Shown here piece after piece: positions 56,601 through 64,000 of a stretch of DNA of 64,000 nt (position 1 is its first letter; each line of letters starts with the position of its first letter). The notes below the pieces were generated by a model, which saw only the letters and a program-made list of their open reading frames with translations, did not search any database and was not told the origin of the DNA. The position numbers were made by a program, and so were the translations under genes. The stretch is from Ustulina deusta (Eukaryota; Ascomycota; Sordariomycetes; Xylariales; Xylariaceae). The DNA lies in contig JAJNNX010000021.1 in the NCBI GenBank assembly GCA_023159155.1, positions 682,001 to 746,000 on the forward strand. The letters run 5' to 3'.

Positions 56601-59600
56601 CTTAATACATTAAGCAATACTTTTAAAATTAGTTAATTAGAATAGTATTATTTTAAAATAAGCTAATATTTTATATTTAGCTTTAATAATTATTTTAAAT
56701 TTATTATTATTAAATATAAATTAAATATTAAAAATTTAGCTTATAAATATATTTTTAGCTTTATTATAGTAATATTCTTTTTTAGATTGCTTATTTTATA
56801 TTTGCTAGTATAACTTATAGCTTTTTAAAATATTTTTAATATTTTTATATAAGTTTTTTTAATAGTATTAAGCAATAATTCTATAGTATATAAAGTTTTA
56901 GCTTTAATATTTTAGTTATATATAGCTTTTTAAAAAAAAATGTTTTTAATTATTAAAGTTATTAATATAATGTTAGATCTAGTATAATAGTTTTGTTTTT
57001 TTTTAAAAGCAATTTTTATAGATTTTTTTTTATATTGCTATTATAAAACAATTAAATAGATTTTTAGTAATAAAATATATTATTAGCTTTTATAAATATA
57101 TTAATTATTTTTACTTTAGTTTAAAAAAAGTAGTAATATTTAAAATAATTATTAGTTTAACTATTATAATATAAAGTTAAAAATTAATAAAACTTTTTAT
57201 ATTTTTTTTTATTAATTATTTAACTCATTTAATAGTTTTTTTAGTTTATATAATAGTTTGTTTGCTATTATATATATTTTTTTTAAAAACGTAGTATAAT
57301 TTAAAATCGAACATTTTAATAAAAACAACCTATTAGGTTAAAACTATGCTAAGTAATACAAAAAATTTATTGTTTAATTAAACAATTAGTATTTTTATAT
57401 CTATTTTTAGATAAAATCTAATCTTATATAAATAATTTTATAGTTAGTAAAAAGCTTTAATAACTTTTAAGCATTTTTTTTTTGTTGCGTTATAATTTAA
57501 TTTAAGTTTTTTTTAAATTTTTAATTTATATTTAGATAAATATATTTTATTTTTAATTAATTAATAAAATATGGCGTTTTATTTTTTTTTAAAGCGTTAA
57601 TTTTTAGTTAGATTTTTTTAGCTTTATAATCTAAAATAATTAAATAAAAAATAGTTATTAAAACTTATTATAATATTATTATTGTTTGTTTTTAATTATT
57701 TTTTTAAATAAACTTAATATTATACTAAAAAATATAGTTAGTAGAAATACTATTATAATATATGTTTTTATTTATATTTAATAATAATTATTTATTTTTA
57801 AAAAGCTTTTATTTTTATAATATTGCGATATATTATTTATTTTAGAATTTTAAATATTTTGGCTCTCATAGGTTTGTAGCTATTAGTTTTATAAAAATAT
57901 CTAACTAGTATTATTATTACTTTATATTATTTGTTTTTAATATTGTTTGTAGTAGCACTTACTAATTTAAAATTTAGCAAAATTATATTAATATTTTTAA
58001 TATGTTTAAAAATAAATTGCTATATGCTAAAAGTAACTTTTTAATTATTATAACAAATAATTAATTTTTTAATTTTTATATTATTAAAAAATAGTTTATA
58101 TTTTTTAAATATAATATTATATAGTATTTGGCTAACTATTTTAAAAAAATAAGCTACTAAATTTATTATATTTTAAAAAAGTGTTATTATTTATAGAATT
58201 TTAAATAATATAAAAAAAGCTATTAGTGCTTAACTAAAAAAAAAAAAAAATATTTAATTATATTTAAAAAAAAAGTTAATTATTAATAAGATTTTATATA
58301 TAGTAATTTTTTTAGTAAATTTATTATAGCTTTTTAGTAAAAAAATATTTTAAATTATAATTATGTTTAGTTTAGTAGTAGAGTTAATTAGTTTAAGCTT
58401 TTTAAATTTTTTTTTATTACGAACTATATGTTTTAATATATACTATATTTTTTTAATTTTATTAAAATCTTAAGCTAAAGCTATTTTATATTTATATAAT
58501 ATTTTAATTAAAAGTTTTTTTTTTAATTAGTAAATTTTAATGTTTTTATATTTTTTTTAATTTTTTAACAGTAATTTTTAGTTAATTAAGTTTTTTTAAG
58601 TTATATAGCAAAATATAAATAAATTTTTAAATAAATGTTTCCTTTTTTAGACATTTTATTTAGTTTGCGCTAATTATATACTTTTATTAAAGGTTTTTTT
58701 TTTTAATTAATTAACCCTAAAAGTATAAAACTATTATATTTTATATTATTAACTAAATAGACTTTTTTTAATTTAGGCTTATATATTATAAATATTAAAA
58801 TAAAAAAAAGGAAAAATATTATTTATTTAGTTTTTAAAAGTTTAGCTTTTTTTGTTTTTTTTATAGCTTTATAAATAATAGTTCTAAAAATTGTTAAAAA
58901 TTTACTATTTAATAAAATACTTATAAAAAAAGTATTATTGTTTAGTTTTAGTATTTGGTTTATATAGTTTATAGGTAGCTAATTAGCGTTATAAAAATAT
59001 TCTTATATAATTTTATTATTTAGGTTTAGTACTAAATTAAAAGTCATTTTAGTAGTACATAATAAAAATAAAATTTGAATATTAATTAAAAACTAATTAT
59101 AGCTATTTATAGTAGCTCTTTATATATAAATAGCTATTAGTTTTTTATAGCCCTAATTGCTAATTTGTTATAAAAGTATAATTAAATAGGCAAGGTTATA
59201 AAAGCAATAATATATGTATTACTAAAAATAAATGTAGCTATTAGAACTAAATTTTTAAAATAAAAAATATAGTTTATAATTTTTAAAAAATTTATTTTTA
59301 AAAATAAAAAAGTAACTATTTTTTTATTTAAAATTATATATATAAAAATAGCTTATATATATTTTTTAGCAATTTATATTAATTAAACAATAATTCTTTT
59401 ATATAATTATAAAAGTACTTTTAGTTTAATAAAATATTTATTTTAAGTTATTTAAATATTAATTATAAAAAATTAGTTATTTTTAATATAACTTTTTATT
59501 AAAATATATAATTAAGCGCTAGTATTAAAAAATCTAATAATTAATAAACTTTTTAATAATTTCTTAATTCTTACTATAATTTTAAGTATAGTTTTTATAT

Positions 59601-62417
59601 AGTTTTTTATATTTTATAAAAATATACTTGTTTAAAAAGTTTTATAAACTTTTTTTATAAATTTTTGTAGCGTTATATATATATTATTAATTTCTAAAAT
59701 AGGTATATTTAGTATTTATTAATTATTTGCTTTAAACTTAGGTTTATATAGTTAATTTAATCTAATTGTTTTTTTGCCTAATATTTATTTTATTTTAAAG
59801 GCCTATACTACAAATAATTCTAATATATTAAAAAATAAACTTAGCAGTTCTTTCTAAATTAACCTTATTTTAGCTTTAAACAAATTATTAATTTTATTAA
59901 AAAATACTTAGCGTTTTTTTATTTCTAAAATAAATAAAAGTACTTGCTAATTAGTACTTATATTTATTATAACACTAATTATTTTATAAAATTAAATAAT
60001 ATTATAAGTTTTAGGCGTAGTATTATTTTTTTATTTAAGCATTTTTTTTTTGTTATTATAGCTTTTATATAAGCTTATATATTAAATATACTAATAGGGT
60101 CTAGAACTATAAATACTAATAACTTATTTAAAAAAACAATTTAATTAATTATTTTTAATACTATAAACTTTTGCTTATTTTAGTATTTTTGCTATTTATT
60201 ATATTAAAATTTTAAATAGTTTTTTTTAGCTAAAATATTAAGCTTTTATTATTTTATAAAAACTAAATTAGTTTAAAATCTTCTTTTAAAATTAGACTAA
60301 TTAATTATAATTAGTTGTTTAAATATTAAAACAAGTAATTAAGCTAAGTTATTTAAAATATTTTTATTTTTGTTAAGTTTTAAGTTTTATAATTAGGTTT
60401 TATTTTTAAAATTTAGATTTTTTAAAATATAATTAAATTTATATAAAGCTTTATAAGCTACTAGAACTACTAAAAAATATTTATTAAAACAGTTGTAATA
60501 AATCTATATTAAAGCTAAAAATATAAATCTATTTTTTTTTTTTTTAATATTTTATTTAGGTTAATTATAAACAAGCAAATATAATAAAATATATATAATA
60601 AACTAATATACTAAGCTTTAAAGTTATATTTTTTATATAAAGCTTTAAAGTTTTTTGCTTTTTTTTTTTAATTTATAGCTTTATTATATATAATCTTTAA
60701 CTTTATAAAACTAATATTTATATAGATTATTATTAATGTTTTTAAAATTATTCTAGTTGTTTAATTAGTTATATTTTTAAAAGTTTAATTGTTATGTTTA
60801 AGTAGCAAAAGCTCTAAATTAGCTATTTTTATATTACTACCTGCTTTGCTAGCTAATTTTTTAATAAAACATTTAATTAAAAAAAGCATAGTATTAATTT
60901 TAGTTAATTAATAATTATATTATTTTAATTATTGCTTTAATTATTTAAATATTATAAATAAAAAAGTTTTTTATTTTAGTTATTAATTGTTTAATTACTA
61001 GGTCTATATATATATAAACTATTAAAAATATAATAAAAAAAATAGTTATAAATAGCTAAATTAAAAAAATAACTAGTAAAGCTTAAAATAATTATATTTA
61101 TATAGCTTACTAAATAAAATAAAAAAATATATTTAGCAATAGTTCTAAGCTAGTAGTACTATTTAAAAAACTTAATATTATTATTTATAACTAAAGAAAA
61201 GATTTTAAGTTGGCTTATTATTTAAAAATATTTATAGTATTAGTATATTTCTTTTATTATAAATTATTTTTAATAATTTTATATTTATTAAAAATGCTTT
61301 TAAAATAATTAAAAAAGATTAATTTGATTAAGTTATATAAATAAAACTTTTTAGGTATTAAAAAGATTTTTTAGCTAAGTTTATTAACTAAAGCTATATA
61401 TTTTAAAAAAAATTAAACATAATATTAAAGAATTTTTTTAAGACTTAAAAAAGCTTAATAAGTTATTTTTTTTATAATTAGGTTTGCTTAAGATTAATTG
61501 TTTTATATTTTTGTTTTAAGTTTATAATAGTTTAATTTTAATTAATACAAAAACTAATAATATATTAAACTATATGTTTTTTAATTATAACTTTTATTTA
61601 GCATAATAATTAATTAACTTATTTAATTTATAAAAACCTATATAACTTAAAAAGTCTTTTTATTAAATTAGTTCTAAAAACAAAATATAAAATTAAAAAT
61701 AAATAAACTAATAATATATAAAACTATAATATTTCTAAAAGCTAATTATATAAATATTAAAAACTTAGCTAGCTAATATTTATTAGTCTAATTATTAGTT
61801 AGTATAGTATTAGAAATAAATATATTTATAATTAGAGTATTTAGAGTAAACTTTATTAGAAAAAGCCTAAAATTTTATAGTTATTTTAAAACGTTTAAGT
61901 TATTTATTCTAGATTGCTAATTAAGATTATTAATATATAAAAGTAATAAAATAATAAATATTTTAAAAATAAAATAATAGTTTTTAGGTTTTAATAATAT
62001 TTTTTTGTTTAATATTAAAAGTTTATATATATTTAAGTTTAGCAAATATATTAGCTTTTTTAATATAACTATAGTTAGGTTTTATGTTTTTTTATAGATC
62101 TAATAAAAGTAGTATAGTATTATTAGTATTTTTATAGTTAGTTGTTTTAAAAACAATAGTTCTATTAATATTTTATATTTATTTAATTTTTATTATAGTT
62201 AGTTTTTTATTATTTTTATATTATATTATTAAATTATATTAAAAGTTTAGCTTTATATAAAGATTTATTAGAAAGAATATAACTAATTAGTATAATTAGT
62301 GGTTAGTCTTTGTATATTAGGTATATTAGCTAGAAATATTGGTTTTTGATTATAGGTCGCGCTCCAAAAAGCATTAAGTAATATTTTTTTGTTATTTTAT
62401 TAAAAATACTAATAAAA

Positions 62418-62777
62418 TAGAGCAAGGCTCCTAATCGGTATATTGCATACTTAAACTAACTAAATCTATTTAATCTTTTTAGTATTAGACGATATTTTCT
62501 AGCTTGCAAATTTTTATATATATTAAGTTAAGATTTAATTTATAATTATAAATAAAAATATAATAATTAATTAATAAAAATAAATTTTTAATTTCTATCT
62601 AATATTTTATAATAATTATTTATTGTTTGTTGCTTAAAAAAAAAAGTTTTTTATAGTTTTAAATAAAAACACGCATTTTTTATATCTTTTGTCTTATAAT
62701 TTCCGAGGTCTCTAAGAATGTGTTCTATTTTATAACTAAGGACCTATCTCCTATACACGCGCACCAGCCCTACTGCA
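62418..62777. repeat. Right LTR (360 nt)
   Basis: Begins TAGAGCAAGGCTCCTAATCG and ends CAGCCCTACTGCA. Differences from the left copy are overwhelmingly C/T and G/A. Confidence 0.65.
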
Positions 62778-63000
62778 CTACATGCGTAGCGCTATATATA
62801 TATTGCTATATATATATATAAAGTATAGAACGTATAAGTTATATAAGTATAAGTAGATTGCTATATAATTTATATAAGCAATTGCTTGTATGCCTATATC
62901 TTTTACATAGACTAACTAATTAGTACAGCAAACAAATAAACGGATCGGTATGAACGGTGTAGGGCTAATCGGAAAGCCTTTGCGTGGGTAATTAATATAT

Positions 63001-63046
63001 GTACGAGCAGGTTTATATAAAAAATTATATGTGCGCCTGCTCGTAC
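63001..63046. repeat. Perfect 11-bp inverted repeat
   Basis: GTACGAGCAGG at 63001-63011 and CCTGCTCGTAC at 63036-63046 surround a 24-nt AT-rich loop. The CTCGTAC core also occurs in the tandem repeat left of the LTR element (49950s and 50110s), so related sequence lies on both sides of the element. Confidence 0.6.
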
Positions 63047-63889
63047 ATAACTAAAAAACGTGGTAGACTTGCTAATTAACAGCGAATATAACTAAAAATC
63101 GCATAAAACGTGGTTAATTTGCTAATTAACGCATATATAACAAAATAGCTAAAAATTACTGTTCAATAGCAAATATAGCTAAAAATTGCTAATTAATAAC
63201 AAATAAAATATAATGTATTAATGTAAGCATATATATATATAAATTAGTATAAGTGGCTACTTATACGTGTATATATTAGCTAAGTCGTTAATTAATCGTA
63301 CGTATAACGGCTAAACTAGCTAACATGTATATATAATTAATTAATACATATATAACTAAATTAACTAATTAGCAGTATAGTAGTCCGTTAATTAGCGAAT
63401 AAACAATAGTTTTTTTTAGATTATAGGTATAAAAACATATTTATATATAAATTATATAAAGATCTACTTATATAGCTATAAAATATAAAAACTAAACATA
63501 TAGCTATTAAAACAAAGGACTAGCTAATTAATAATATAGCAATTTATTAATTAAAACTATAAATAAATGCTTTTTTGTAAGCTATAAATATATTTGTATA
63601 TAAATTTATATATGAATATGTTTGTAGGCTACTAAACATAAACAGTCTAGCTAATCAATAATATAGCAATAATTTAAAAGGCAATATATAGCGCTAAATA
63701 TTGCAATAAAAAAAACAATGTTTTTAAAACAAAGCTTTAAAAACAAAAGTTAAATAGTACTTCTTTTAGACTATACATATTTGAGCTAACTCTTATATAA
63801 ACTATATAGGCACTTGTTTATATAGCGACTTGTATAGGGAACTGGCTAATTAATAGTATAGAAGCCTAAAAACAACGAAAAATAATAAA

Positions 63890-63960
63890 AATGCCGAATT
63901 TGCTAAAAACGCCAAAAATGCTAAAAACGCCAAAAATGCCAAAAATGCTAAATAACAAAA
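63890..63960. repeat. Short tandem repeat at the window end
   Basis: Units of the form GCYAAAAAYGC (about 9-10 nt) repeat about six times. Simple-sequence repeat; no coding meaning. Confidence 0.6.
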
Positions 63961-64000
63961 TTGACAAAAATAGAAGTATATGTATAGCTAACAAAGGTTT

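Larger units (their letters stand above)
50332..62777. mobile_element. 12.4-kb LTR-retrotransposon-like element, RIP-degraded
   Basis: Two direct repeats of exactly 360 nt bound the unit (50332-50691 and 62418-62777). The left starts TGGAGC and both end TGCA, giving TG...CA termini; the right start is TAGAGC, as expected after G-to-A change. The inside (about 11.7 kb) is too AT-rich to read gag or pol. The length is large for a single fungal element, so nested insertions are likely. No matching target-site duplication is visible. Confidence 0.65.
40351..64000. repeat. AT-rich, RIP-degraded repeat block
   Basis: From about 40.35 kb to the window end the sequence is overwhelmingly A and T, with frequent TpA and almost no open frames. 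Sharp change at about 40.35 kb. Related copies inside the block differ mainly by C/T and G/A exchanges, as RIP of duplicated DNA predicts. Short GC-richer islands survive at about 43.87-43.98, 49.02-49.50, 49.86-50.43 and 62.70-63.35 kb. No functional gene is supported; the 71-residue frame at 49872-50087 is inside tandem-repeat sequence. Confidence 0.88.

Noticed and set aside
50326..62782. Target-site duplication of the LTR element
   Set aside because: Flanks (CTAAA/TAAAA versus CTACA) do not match exactly; the difference is not a transition, so I do not claim a duplication.
40351..64000. CRISPR-like spaced repeats in the AT-rich block
   Set aside because: Repeated words are low-complexity A/T strings without constant repeat or spacer length, and the organism is a fungus.

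Overview
This looks like a chromosome piece from a filamentous ascomycete (Pezizomycotina). The genes carry many short introns of about 45-100 nt with GT-AG (twice GC-AG) borders. The gene families are typical of these fungi: FAD-linked oxidase, P450s, chimeric prenyltransferase/terpene cyclase, HET, NACHT-ankyrin and DUF3433. About 23.6 kb at the right end is an extremely AT-rich block with signs of repeat-induced point mutation (RIP). I cannot name the species. Exon models were assembled by hand from splice signals, reading-phase consistency and recalled family consensus; no search was run.

Layout. 1-579: 3' end of a tartrate/isopropylmalate dehydrogenase-type gene. 2224-16387: a probable terpenoid biosynthetic cluster. 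It holds P450-A (-), an FAD-linked oxidase (-), a chimeric class I terpene synthase (-), P450-B (+), a secreted HD-domain protein (-) and an unrecognised 227-residue protein (-). The terpene synthase and P450-B are divergent and share a 486-bp promoter with a CCAAT box and a 13-nt tandem repeat. 19012-20178: a seven-helix membrane protein (-). 20.2-27.2 kb: mostly decayed sequence, including a broken MFS transporter (24628-26447). 27280-29426: a ten-exon amidase whose third intron contains a small retroposon-like insertion. 29745-40238: an incompatibility/immune-receptor-like neighbourhood with a HET protein (-), a double DUF3433 membrane protein (+) and an ankyrin protein (-) that appears to be the surviving 3' half of a NACHT-ankyrin gene. 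40.35-64 kb: RIP-degraded repeats, including a 12.4-kb LTR-retrotransposon-like unit with two 360-nt LTRs, large inverted repeat arms, a short GC-richer insertion with an empty-site partner, and tandem-repeat remnants.

How the genes may work together (inference). The terpene synthase would make a C20 or C25 polyprenyl diphosphate in its C-terminal domain and cyclise it in its N-terminal domain. The two membrane-anchored P450s and the secreted FAD oxidase would then oxidise the hydrocarbon. The HD protein and the 227-residue protein are candidate late or accessory steps. No pathway transcription factor and no intact transporter is visible; the only transporter seen nearby is a pseudogene. The product cannot be predicted from this sequence.
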